A stretch of DNA of 64,000 bases from Halomonas alkalisoli (lineage in GTDB: Bacteria > Pseudomonadota > Gammaproteobacteria > Pseudomonadales > Halomonadaceae). The translations under genes and the position numbers were made by a program. The notes beneath the pieces are model-generated. The model was not told the DNA's origin. It was given only the letters and a program-made list of their open reading frames with translations, and ran no database searches. Shown here piece by piece: positions 51,414 through 59,501 of the stretch. Every line of letters starts with the position of its first letter. Position 1 is the first letter of the stretch. Where the stretch lies: NCBI RefSeq assembly GCF_021412585.1, contig NZ_JAKCMI010000021.1:186001-250000 (forward strand), in the 5' to 3' direction.

Positions 51414-52250
51414 TCAGCCTTCGTGGGGCAGTGCCTCGATGGTGCGCAACGCTTCATTGACTATTCCCTGCCGTTTGGGCAGGTCGGCCATGCGATTGGG
51501 CGTTTCCATGTTAAGAGCAAAGAACACTGGCCCGGAGGGACGCTCCACCCAGCCGACCCACCAGCCGAGCTGACCGCTCCAGCCGGTCTTGCCGCGCAGG
51601 ATCCAGTCACTACCGGCGGCGGTGATCGTGAGATCCTTGACCAGGCGCTGATCCGCCTCGTCGAATGGGAGCTCGTTGCGATAGAGCCGCTCGAGAAATT
51701 CGATCTGCTCCTCGGCCGAGATTTCCAGCATGCCCTCCTCGAGCCAGAAGTTCTCGACGTCGTCGCCGATATCGGCGTTGCCGTAGTCGATCGCTTCCAG
51801 ATAGCTTTTCTCCCTCTCCTCACCTAGCTCCCTGGCGAAACGCTGGTAGAGCCAGACCGCCGAGCCGCGCATGCCGGAACGCAGGTCCTGGTCCGCGTTC
51901 CAGTGAGGAATGCTGCGCTCGATACCGTCCCAGGCGAATACCTGGAACTCGTCCTGCACCACGTCGGCATCCAAGGCGAACAGCGTATGGGGAATCTTGA
52001 AGGTGGAGGCGGGAACGAAGCGTTGCCGGGCACGCTCAGCATCATGCACAAGTGTCGTGGTGGCCCCGTCGCGCTTGTCGACCACCAGCAGCGTGCCGAT
52101 GGCGTCGTTGGCGCTAAAGATCTCGCTCCAGTCGGCACGCTCCTGCCAGGCATCGGCCACGGCGCCGAAGGGTGTCAGGGCCAGCACGAGAGCGCCAGCC
52201 ATCATTGTCCTTTGCGCAAGTTTTTTTAGCTTCAAGGGTCTTGGGGTCAT
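51414..52250 (-). CDS. Class D (OXA-type) beta-lactamase
   Basis: The protein has 278 residues with a signal peptide (to about ADA, residue 34). Serine beta-lactamase motifs of class D are all visible: PASTFKIPHTLF (Ser82, Lys85), SAVWLYQ (Ser130-Ala-Val), YGN (156-158) and KTGW (Lys221). It would hydrolyse beta-lactams in the periplasm; Lys85 would be carboxylated. The ALDADVVQDEFQVFAWDGIERSIPHWNADQDLRSGMRGSAVWLYQ stretch fits chromosomal OXA relatives. It is divergent from an ampR gene, 129 bp apart. Spectrum cannot be predicted. Confidence 0.92.
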   Translation of the reverse strand: MTPRPLKLKKLAQRTMMAGALVLALTPFGAVADAWQERADWSEIFSANDAIGTLLVVDKRDGATTTLVHDAERARQRFVPASTFKIPHTLFALDADVVQDEFQVFAWDGIERSIPHWNADQDLRSGMRGSAVWLYQRFARELGEEREKSYLEAIDYGNADIGDDVENFWLEEGMLEISAEEQIEFLERLYRNELPFDEADQRLVKDLTITAAGSDWILRGKTGWSGQLGWWVGWVERPSGPVFFALNMETPNRMADLPKRQGIVNEALRTIEALPHEG

Positions 52251-52379
52251 GGTTCCATCCGCTCGTCATGGGTTCGGTCATCAAGGGTTAAGCCACGCGT
52301 CGGAGGGGAGATTAGCGAAGGCCTGGCGGCCGCTACAAACCATGATATCTTGCATGAGCCATAAACTGAGCTTGGGCTA
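52251..52379. promoter_or_regulatory. ampR-bla divergent promoter region
   Basis: The 129-bp region between the OXA gene and ampR contains the near-palindrome CATG-ATATCTTG-CATG (52342-52357) and an AT-rich CCATAAACTGAG tract near the ampR start. A LysR-type operator is expected here; the T-N11-A core cannot be fixed by eye. Confidence 0.45.
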
Positions 52380-53273
52380 ATGACGAGACCCTATCTGCCA
52401 CTGAATGCCCTGCGAGCCTTTGAGGCCTCGGCCCGCCACTTGAGTTTCACCCGTGCCGCCGACGAGTTGAACGTGACCCAGGCGGCGGTGAGCCACCAGG
52501 TCAAGCTGCTGGAGGAGCGCCTGGGCACGGCACTGTTCAAGCGCCTGCCCCGCGGGCTGATGATCACCGCCGAGGGCGAGGCGCTGCTGCCGGTGATGCG
52601 CGACGCCTTCGACCGCATGGCCAACATGCTAGAGCGGCTCGAGGGCGGCAGGGTCCGCGACATTCTCAGCGTGGGGGCGGTGGGCACCTTCGCGGTGGGC
52701 TGGCTGCTGCCACGCCTGGCACGCTTCCAGGCCAGTCATCCGCTGATCGAGGTGCGCCTGTCGACCCACAACAACCGGGTCGACATGGCCATCGAGGGGC
52801 TCGATTACGCCATTCGCTTCGGCGATGGCGCCTGGCACGGGCTCGAGGCACAGCGGCTCTTCGATGCACCGCTGTCTGCGCTGTGTACCCCCCGCCTGGC
52901 CGAAACCCTTCGCACGCCGGTAGACCTGGCCCGCCACGCCCTGCTGCGCTCCTACCGCGAGAACGAATGGACGCACTGGTTCGCCGCCGCAGGCGTATCA
53001 CGACCACCGGCACGCACCCATGGCGTTACCTTCGACTCGTCACTGGCGATGATGGAAGCTGCGGCTCAGGGCGCTGGCGTGGCCCTCGCCCCGCCACGAA
53101 TGTTTGCCCGCCAGATGAGCAACGGCGAGATCGTGCAGCCCTTCGACATCCATGCCGCGCTGGGCAGCTACTGGATCACGCGACTCAAGTCACGTTCCCC
53201 GAGCCCCGCCATGGATGCCTTCCAGACCTGGCTGCTCGACGAGGTGTACCACGCCTATGGTGACGATGCCTGA
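52380..53273 (+). CDS. ampR: AmpR, LysR-type regulator of beta-lactamase
   Basis: The protein has 297 residues. The start MTRPYLPLNALRAFEASARHLSFTRAADELNVTQAAVSHQVKLLEERLGTALFKRLPRGLMITAEGEALLPV is nearly the P. aeruginosa AmpR sequence from memory, followed by SVGAVGTFAVGWLLPRLARFQASHPLIEVRLSTHNNRVDMAIEGLDYAIRFG and the C-terminal GVALAPPRMFARQMSNGEIVQPFD. AmpR senses cell-wall muropeptides and turns on a neighbouring beta-lactamase. Here the neighbour is a class D enzyme, not AmpC. GcvA is an alternative LysR relative but less similar. Confidence 0.88.
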   Translation: MTRPYLPLNALRAFEASARHLSFTRAADELNVTQAAVSHQVKLLEERLGTALFKRLPRGLMITAEGEALLPVMRDAFDRMANMLERLEGGRVRDILSVGAVGTFAVGWLLPRLARFQASHPLIEVRLSTHNNRVDMAIEGLDYAIRFGDGAWHGLEAQRLFDAPLSALCTPRLAETLRTPVDLARHALLRSYRENEWTHWFAAAGVSRPPARTHGVTFDSSLAMMEAAAQGAGVALAPPRMFARQMSNGEIVQPFDIHAALGSYWITRLKSRSPSPAMDAFQTWLLDEVYHAYGDDA

Positions 53274-53530
53274 CTCAGCTCTTCAGAGTTGAGGGGCCCA
53301 GAGGTCTACTCATTCGGCGATCACGTCCAGGCTATGCGGGTCGAAGCGATAGCGCGCCCGAACGCCACCCAACGGCGGTATAGGCCCTAGCAGCGAGCCT
53401 CGCGAAGACGAGTGTTGCTGCCACCAGGCAGCAGAGCGAGACTCACTGACAGCTTTTCATAGCGTAGGATGAATTGGCGCAGACCGGAGCATCCTGAACG
53501 ATGCAGCATGACAATGGCGAGGAAAGCACT

Positions 53531-54286
53531 ATGCACTCAGCACGCCGAGGTGGGCGGTGGCCGGCGGTATCGGCGCTGCTCGCCCTTATCCTGCTTGGCC
53601 TTGCGGCACTATTGATGGGCACAGCGGGCCCCGCCTATCGCTTGGAATGGCTCGGCCTGAGCGGTGCCTTCGGCATGCTGCGTTATGGGGCCTACGCCGC
53701 CTTTGCAGCGGTCGGGCTGGGCCTGATTACCCTGGTGATGGCCGCCCTCTGCCGTCGGTTGCGCCCGGCAATGGCCGGCGGCCTGGCTCTGGTTGGCGCC
53801 GTGGCACTGTTGATCGTACCGCTGATGCACCTGCAGCAGGCCCGGGCAGTGCCACCGATCCATGACATCACTACCGATACCGAGGATCCGCCGGCCTTCA
53901 CAGCGCTGGTGGAAGCCCGCGAAGCGGCGCCCAATGCCGTGGAGTACCCCGGCGAATCATTCGCCCGGCAACAGCGCGAGGCCTATCCGGATATCGAGCC
54001 GCTGGAGCTGCCGATTTCCCTCGACGATGCCTTCGAGGCCGCCGTGGCCGAAGTCCATGCCTCCGGCTGGGAACTGGTCGGTGTCAGCGATGACGTGATC
54101 GAGGCCGTTGCCGTCACCACCTGGTTCGGTTTCAGGGACGACGTGGCGATCCGGCTGCGTGAAAGCGAGAGCGGCACCCGGGTGGATATGCGCTCCGCCT
54201 CGCGAATCGGTCGCAGCGACGTAGGTGCCAACGCCGCGCGAATACGCGCCTATCTGGCGGCACTGGAGGCGCGAGTGCAGCCATGA
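53531..54286 (+). CDS. DUF1499 membrane protein
   Basis: The protein has 251 residues. Three hydrophobic helices (about 12-110) precede a DUF1499 domain (DITTDTEDPPAFTALVEARE, NAVEYPGESFARQQREAYPDIEPLELPISLDDAFEAAVAEVHASGWELVGVSD, FRDDVAIRLRESESGTRVDMRSASRIGRSDVGANAARIRAYLAALE). Function unknown. The start at 53531 is chosen because GAGGAAA lies 7 bases upstream; an ATG 30 bases earlier has none. Confidence 0.83.
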   Translation: MHSARRGGRWPAVSALLALILLGLAALLMGTAGPAYRLEWLGLSGAFGMLRYGAYAAFAAVGLGLITLVMAALCRRLRPAMAGGLALVGAVALLIVPLMHLQQARAVPPIHDITTDTEDPPAFTALVEAREAAPNAVEYPGESFARQQREAYPDIEPLELPISLDDAFEAAVAEVHASGWELVGVSDDVIEAVAVTTWFGFRDDVAIRLRESESGTRVDMRSASRIGRSDVGANAARIRAYLAALEARVQP

Positions 54287-54317
54287 ACACCCCAGGCGTC
54301 CCCAGGTGCCGCCGCTG

Positions 54318-55361
54318 TCAGCCGTGACGGCTGCTGAGGATATGATGCAGGCTGCCGCACTCCACCATGTGGTCCTCGCAGTTGACCACGATCTCCGAAC
54401 GGGCCAGGACGTAGCTCTTGCCGGTGATGGTGTTCTCGACCACCTGATGCTTGCCGCCGGCCTCGCGCGCCGAGACGAACTCGCCGATGAAACCCGTTTC
54501 CCGCAGGGAGACGGTTTCCAGCCGATCACCGGGCTTGATGGTGCCTTCGTAGTGCATCAGCGCCAGCCGGGCCGAGGTACCGGTGCCGGTGGTGCTGCGA
54601 CAGATCACCCCGGGATGCACGTAGGTGGCCGAGCGCGAGCGGTAGAAGTCGTCGGCGATCTGGTCGACCGGCCCCATGAAGTGCAGGAAGGGCAGCGGCC
54701 CCACATCGCCCAGGGTGTAGTGGGAGAAGCCGCTGCGGGCCTGGATCGCCTCGACGATGCGATGGGCACATTCGGCCAGCGCCCGCTCCTCCTCGCGCTT
54801 GAGCGAGAAGCCCAGTTCGGCGGCATCCACCAGGGCGTAGAAGCCACCGCTATAGGCGATGCTGTAGGTCACGTCACCGACGGAGGGCACATGGATGGTG
54901 GCGCGATGGGTGTCGATGTAGCTGGGCAGCCCGCCACAGGTGATGGCCTCCACCACGCCATTTTCGACGCGCGCCTCGATCTGCACCAGCCCCGCCGGCG
55001 ACTCCAGCATGAAACGCTGGCCTCCTTCCCGCTTGGGGATCAGGCCGCTCTCCAGCAGCGCCGTGGCCGTGCAGATCGTATTGGAGCCGGAGTAGATGGG
55101 GTAGCCCATCACCTCCATGATGATGTAGCCCATGCTGGCCCTGGGGTCGGTGGCCGGAACGATGAGGTCCACCGACATTTCGGGAATGCCGTAGGGTTCG
55201 TCCAGCAGCAGCCGGCGCAGGCCATCGGCGTCGTTTTCCAGATACTCCATCTGCTGCCGCACCGTGTCGCCGGGCAGCGGATCGATGCCGCCGATCACGA
55301 TCCGGCTGACGTCGCCGCCGGCATGGGTATCGATCAGGCGCAGCGTCAGTTCGTGGCTCAT
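54318..55361 (-). CDS. Proline racemase/hydroxyproline epimerase family enzyme without catalytic cysteines
   Basis: The protein has 347 residues: LRLIDTHAGGDVSRIVIGGIDPLPGDTVRQQMEYLEND matches the family start, and GLVQIEARVENGVVEAITCGGLPSYI the middle. In proline racemase the first active Cys lies in MCGHGTIG; here the aligned site is PIYSGSNTIC with Ser91. The second Cys (DRSPCGTGTSA) is replaced by Thr258 in CRSTTGTGTSARL. Family members act on proline or hydroxyproline as racemase, epimerase or dehydratase; with Ser/Thr a dehydratase or inactive protein is possible. It overlaps the upstream MDR gene by 4 bases. Confidence 0.82.
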   Translation of the reverse strand: MSHELTLRLIDTHAGGDVSRIVIGGIDPLPGDTVRQQMEYLENDADGLRRLLLDEPYGIPEMSVDLIVPATDPRASMGYIIMEVMGYPIYSGSNTICTATALLESGLIPKREGGQRFMLESPAGLVQIEARVENGVVEAITCGGLPSYIDTHRATIHVPSVGDVTYSIAYSGGFYALVDAAELGFSLKREEERALAECAHRIVEAIQARSGFSHYTLGDVGPLPFLHFMGPVDQIADDFYRSRSATYVHPGVICRSTTGTGTSARLALMHYEGTIKPGDRLETVSLRETGFIGEFVSAREAGGKHQVVENTITGKSYVLARSEIVVNCEDHMVECGSLHHILSSRHG

Positions 55362-56533
55362 GCCTTCTCCTCGAGTGCGTAGGGTGCGCCGTGCTCGGCC
55401 CATTGGGAGTCGGGCACGATAACGATCTTGCCCAGGTAATTACTGCCACGATTGACGAAGTAGGTTTCGGCCTCGTGCAGGTCGGAGAGCTTGAAGGCCG
55501 CATGCAGCACCGGCTTTAGCTGACCGGTACGAATCCATGCGACCAGCTGCTCCGCCTCTTCACGGGTGCCGTGCGAGACGCCGAATATCTGCATCTGGTA
55601 TAGGTAGATCCGGGTCCACATGATTTCGCTGAGGTTACCCCCGCTGGCTCCGGCGATGGAGAGACGTGGGTAGGTGGAACGGCGCTTCATGTCGACGATC
55701 ATGGTATCGATGAAGCGATCCGTCATTTCGCCGCCGACCAGGTCCATCACCGCATCGATCGGGGCACCGCCAGTGGTTTCCAGCACCCGGTCGACGAAGG
55801 TGGGCAGGTCGCCGCGGTCGATCACCGCCTCGGCGCCCAGCGCAAGCAGCGCGTCCGCCTTGTCGGGCTGGCTCACGGCATAGGGAATCGCGCCGACGAT
55901 ACGGCACAGCTGTATCAGCGCGGTGCCCACGCCGCCACTGGCGCCGCTGACCAGCACCCGCTCGCCCGCCGTCACCTTGGCCGAGGTCATCATGTGGTAG
56001 CCGGTCTGGTAGGAACACATTCCCATGGCTGCCAGCTCGGCATCGGCAAGCTCGGGGTTCGCCACGTGGTGGAACTGGTCGGACGGCACGGCAACGTACT
56101 CGGCGTAGCCACCGTCGGCGCCGTGGCCGTAGTAGTCCGGCATCAGGTTGATGTCGCGTCGCGCGTCGGGGTAGAGGTTGAAGTCCAGCAGTCCGCGCTG
56201 GCCAATACGCTGGGGGTCTACTCCTTCGCCCACGGCCGCCACGCGGCCGGCCACGTCGGCACCCTGGATGCGCGGAAAGGTCAGCGTCGGCGAACCGCCC
56301 ATGGCGAAGGAGGTCACCTCCCCCTTCTCCTTGGTGGGGTAGAGCCCTTCGCGGGCCTTGCGGTCGGTATTGTTCTTGGCCGTTGCCGTGACCCGCACCA
56401 GCACTTCGCCCGGCCCGGGCCTCGGCGTGGCCACGTCGTCGCGGTAGACCAGCTTGTCGAGGCCGCCATGGCCGGTCAGCAGCATCGCAGCCATCGTCTC
56501 GAGCACATTCTCTGTCAGGGTATCGGATGCCAT
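55358..56533 (-). CDS. MDR-family alcohol dehydrogenase / quinone-oxidoreductase-like
   Basis: The protein has 391 residues. A GroES-like half (TAMAAMLLTGHGGLDKLVYRDDVATPRPGPGEVLVRVTATAKNNTDRKAREG, PRIQGADVAGRVAAVGEGVDP) precedes the NAD(P)-binding half (GERVLVSGASGGVGTALIQLCRIVGAIPYAVS). It lacks a clear structural zinc Cys cluster, so it resembles zinc-free quinone reductases. AGGAGG precedes the ATG at 56533. Its stop overlaps the racemase-family gene (ATGA), so both probably serve one amino acid or hydroxyacid pathway. Confidence 0.82.
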   Translation of the reverse strand: MASDTLTENVLETMAAMLLTGHGGLDKLVYRDDVATPRPGPGEVLVRVTATAKNNTDRKAREGLYPTKEKGEVTSFAMGGSPTLTFPRIQGADVAGRVAAVGEGVDPQRIGQRGLLDFNLYPDARRDINLMPDYYGHGADGGYAEYVAVPSDQFHHVANPELADAELAAMGMCSYQTGYHMMTSAKVTAGERVLVSGASGGVGTALIQLCRIVGAIPYAVSQPDKADALLALGAEAVIDRGDLPTFVDRVLETTGGAPIDAVMDLVGGEMTDRFIDTMIVDMKRRSTYPRLSIAGASGGNLSEIMWTRIYLYQMQIFGVSHGTREEAEQLVAWIRTGQLKPVLHAAFKLSDLHEAETYFVNRGSNYLGKIVIVPDSQWAEHGAPYALEEKA

Positions 56534-56782
56534 GCTCCACCTCCTGGGTTTGAAGGGTAAGGTTGCTGATTGAACCACGCCCCCCGCCCCCGAAAACATC
56601 ACCTGGCCGGCCGAATTCTTTCTGTATTGTATGGATTTAGTGTCACTTCTTTCTTCTGCGTGACGCAGCGAAGAACGCCGACACGAAGGGCAGGGGGCCA
56701 TATCAATATATTGGAGATGCATCTACCCGGCTGGCTGACTAAGCTCATGGATGCACGGGCGCAGGGGTAAGGAGACACCGCA

Positions 56783-57733
56783 ATGCGTGACTGGTTGATC
56801 GTCAATGGCAAGGCCGGCGATGGAAAGCGCGGCGAGTCATTCTGGAAGGCCCACCTGAATGCAGCGGGCATAAGCGATGTCACGACACGCGACCTGACGC
56901 AATCGACCTGGGATAGCGATATCTGCGAAGGCGACCGGGTACTGGTGGCCGGTGGCGATGGCTCCGTCAACCGGGTGGCATCGGTCTGCGTCGAGCGGAA
57001 AGCGACCCTGGCAGTACTGCCTTCTGGTACGGCAAACGATTTTTCCCGTAACTTGGGCCTGCCGGAAGACCCGGCGGAGCTATGTCGGCTGATCGCATCG
57101 GGCCAGACCACTGATGTCGACGTGGCCTGGGTCAACGACAATCTGTTCCTCAATGTCGCTCACATCGGGCTCGGCACCCTGCCGGCCCGGGAGGCCTCTC
57201 AGGGACAAAAGCGCCGGTGGGGCCGCTTCAGCTATCTATTCACCTTGGCGCAGCAGGCCGGCTTGCAAAAGGGTATTCATGCTCGCATCGAGTGCAACGA
57301 GCAGGTCACCGAGGGACGCTGGCTGACCATTGCCATCGCCTCGGGTGCCTACTTCGGCGGCGGTCACAACATTGCCGAAGCCAGGATCGACGACGGACAT
57401 CTGGACATCGTGGCGGTTCGGCAACGCTTCTGGCTGACTCTGTTAATTGCCTACTTAAGGACCCGTCTGCTGAGACGGGCACCTCGCCGTCACGACACCG
57501 TTGTGCACTTCAAGGCGCCCCAGTGCCGTATCCAGCTGCGCCACGAACATACCCTGACCGCGGATGGCGAGGACATGGGCCGCATGGCAGACGTCTTCGC
57601 CTTCACGCGGCACGGCGTGCTCAAGGTGCTGTGCGAGCAACTTACCCCGCCCCAGCCGCTCATGCTGAGGGAGCAGCGCTTCACACCCAGCGACACACAC
57701 CCGATGGCATGGTCAAGCTCCGGACCATTCTGA
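56783..57733 (+). CDS. YegS/DgkB-like lipid kinase
   Basis: The protein has 316 residues of the diacylglycerol/sphingosine kinase fold: MRDWLIVNGKAGDGKRGESFW, VLVAGGDGSVNRVASVCVE (the GGDGS ATP motif), LAVLPSGTANDFSRNLGLPEDP, and the later YFGGGHNIAEARIDDGHLDIVAV and HTLTADGEDMG. It would phosphorylate a lipid such as phosphatidylglycerol or diacylglycerol. AAGGAG precedes the ATG. The C-terminal ~40 residues (VLCEQLTPPQPLMLREQRFTPSD) are an unusual extension. Confidence 0.85.
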   Translation: MRDWLIVNGKAGDGKRGESFWKAHLNAAGISDVTTRDLTQSTWDSDICEGDRVLVAGGDGSVNRVASVCVERKATLAVLPSGTANDFSRNLGLPEDPAELCRLIASGQTTDVDVAWVNDNLFLNVAHIGLGTLPAREASQGQKRRWGRFSYLFTLAQQAGLQKGIHARIECNEQVTEGRWLTIAIASGAYFGGGHNIAEARIDDGHLDIVAVRQRFWLTLLIAYLRTRLLRRAPRRHDTVVHFKAPQCRIQLRHEHTLTADGEDMGRMADVFAFTRHGVLKVLCEQLTPPQPLMLREQRFTPSDTHPMAWSSSGPF

Positions 57734-57744
57734 GTGCTCACTAG

Positions 57745-57840
57745 TTGATGCATTGGGCAGGTGCAGTCGTCGGCCCACAGCTTGCCCAGGGCGATCGGCA
57801 ACGGAACCAGCGCTTGCCGGCCGCCCCAGGTCACGCCGAC
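57745..57840 (-). pseudogene. Fragment of a YfcE-like phosphodiesterase
   Basis: On the minus strand this reads LPIALGKLWADDCTCPMHQ, preceded by GGRQALVP. It matches the end of the intact gene at 41666-42163 (RLPITLGKLWADERGLRGA), and at DNA level about 60 bases are clearly homologous. It lies between the lipid kinase and the acyltransferase, so a copy of a phosphodiesterase gene once stood here and is now almost gone. Confidence 0.6.
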
Positions 57841-57956
57841 AGCTGAGTCGATGCTGAAGCTTGTCATACGCCTGCTGCCCTGCTGTCCCGCTTTGCTGCT
57901 CGTACCGTGACGAAATGATTTCCCGGCGCTGTTCACGGAACCTGGTGGGCGCGTCG

Positions 57957-59273
57957 CTATCGTGCACGCAGCAGCCAGGAGGCGAGGGCCACCCCCACCA
58001 GGCCGATGACGGCACCGGGAAAGGCGCCCAGGCCAAGACTGACCCCCAGGCCGACAAGTAACGCGCCACCTCCCGTGAGAATGGCCGCCGTGCTGGTCGT
58101 GTGGGGCACGTCCTGTTTGCGGTAGCGTTCATAGGCCACCACCACGAGCATAACCGGGGTGACCATCAGTATGCAGAGCCCAAGCCACTCCAGCCGGCCG
58201 ATCCAGAAGCCCGGCTCACCGGGCAGGCCGGCATCGATCGCCCAGCCCAGGCGCGCTCCCAGCCAGGTGGCGGGCAGTTCGGCGAACTTGTGCCAGAGAT
58301 AGAGCTGCAACCCCAGGGCGCCGAACATCGCCATCCAGCGCCCCATGTGCTGGCGCTTGAGAAAGTTGCGTACCGGGGTCTCGAAGAGCACGACCAGGCC
58401 GACCTGGAGCCACATCACACCGAGCAGCGCCAGGGTCGGCGGCAGCAGGTTGGTGTGACCGCCGACGTTGCCATTGACCATGGAGACGGGGTAGCCGACC
58501 GCCACGGCCAGCCCCAGCCAGGCCAGCCCGAGCAGCAGCAGGCCCAGGCCGGTACGACGACCGAAGAAGCGGCCGTGCCACCAGGCGATGCCAAGCTGCT
58601 GCGGCAAGACCCAGACAAGGACGATGTTGACCCAGCCGAAATAGTCGTGGGTGTCGGTAACCCGTGCGCCGAACTCGAGCAGGTCGGCGATGCCAGTGGG
58701 CCTGGCGCGCAACAAGTCGACCATGGCGATGAGCAGAACCAGGCCGGCAACGGCCTTGAGCCCCCAGCGACGGTCGGCCCAGACGCAGAGCGGCAGCAGC
58801 AGTTGCACCCCCAGCAGGATCAGCAGAAACCAGAGGTGAACGGTCAGCGAGTGGTTGAGGGGACCAAGGGAGCCATCCCTGGTGAAAAGCGCGGTGAGCG
58901 CAAAACCGGTCAGAACTGCCAGGTAGGTGACGGTGGGCCGCGAAAGCCCCAGGGCGCGGTCCGCCCACCAGTGCAGGTGGGGCTTGCCCCTCTCCAGCCG
59001 TTGCTGGACGCCTTGAGCGCTGACCGCGGCAGAGACAAACACGAACAGCGGCACCACCTGCACCAGCCAGGTATACAGCCCGGCCGGCGCCCATACGTGG
59101 AGGATATGGTCGGTATCCACCAGGATGCCACCCTCGACACGGGGCAAGGTCGCCGCCCAGTGCCCCAGCACCACGATCAGCAGTGCCAGGGCACGCAGTG
59201 CATCCGGGTAGGGGTCCCGTTCGTCACTCGTTGTTCCCTTGTGTGCTTCTTGCTCTGGCCGTACCTGGGTCAC
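57957..59273 (-). CDS. Membrane acyltransferase family protein
   Basis: The protein has 438 residues with about ten membrane helices. The start RDPYPDALRALALLIVVLGHWAATLP and later HLWFLLILLGVQLLLPLCVW fit acyltransferase-3-like proteins (the conserved RALA/H and HLWFL motifs). Such proteins move acyl groups onto sugars or lipids at the inner membrane. The GTG start has AAGGAG 8 bases upstream. A large part of the C-terminus (from about 400) is a hydrophobic pair of helices. Substrate unknown. Confidence 0.75.
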   Translation of the reverse strand: MTQVRPEQEAHKGTTSDERDPYPDALRALALLIVVLGHWAATLPRVEGGILVDTDHILHVWAPAGLYTWLVQVVPLFVFVSAAVSAQGVQQRLERGKPHLHWWADRALGLSRPTVTYLAVLTGFALTALFTRDGSLGPLNHSLTVHLWFLLILLGVQLLLPLCVWADRRWGLKAVAGLVLLIAMVDLLRARPTGIADLLEFGARVTDTHDYFGWVNIVLVWVLPQQLGIAWWHGRFFGRRTGLGLLLLGLAWLGLAVAVGYPVSMVNGNVGGHTNLLPPTLALLGVMWLQVGLVVLFETPVRNFLKRQHMGRWMAMFGALGLQLYLWHKFAELPATWLGARLGWAIDAGLPGEPGFWIGRLEWLGLCILMVTPVMLVVVAYERYRKQDVPHTTSTAAILTGGGALLVGLGVSLGLGAFPGAVIGLVGVALASWLLRAR

Positions 59274-59501
59274 AACCCGTCTCCTTCTCCCTGGCTGTTA
59301 CGGCTCTTGACTCCCCGCCGCCATTTCCGGCCTTGGCCTCCCCTGGCCTCGTTTCCCAATGTGACGAAACGTCGCTTTCGACAGCAGCCTAGTCGAAAGC
59401 AGGCCGACAACCAAGACAGCGCCCGCCGCCAGCATTCGTAGGGACTCGGGATTGTTGCTACGTTGGTTGGGCATGGTTCAGCAAATGATAAGGCTTGGCG
59501 A

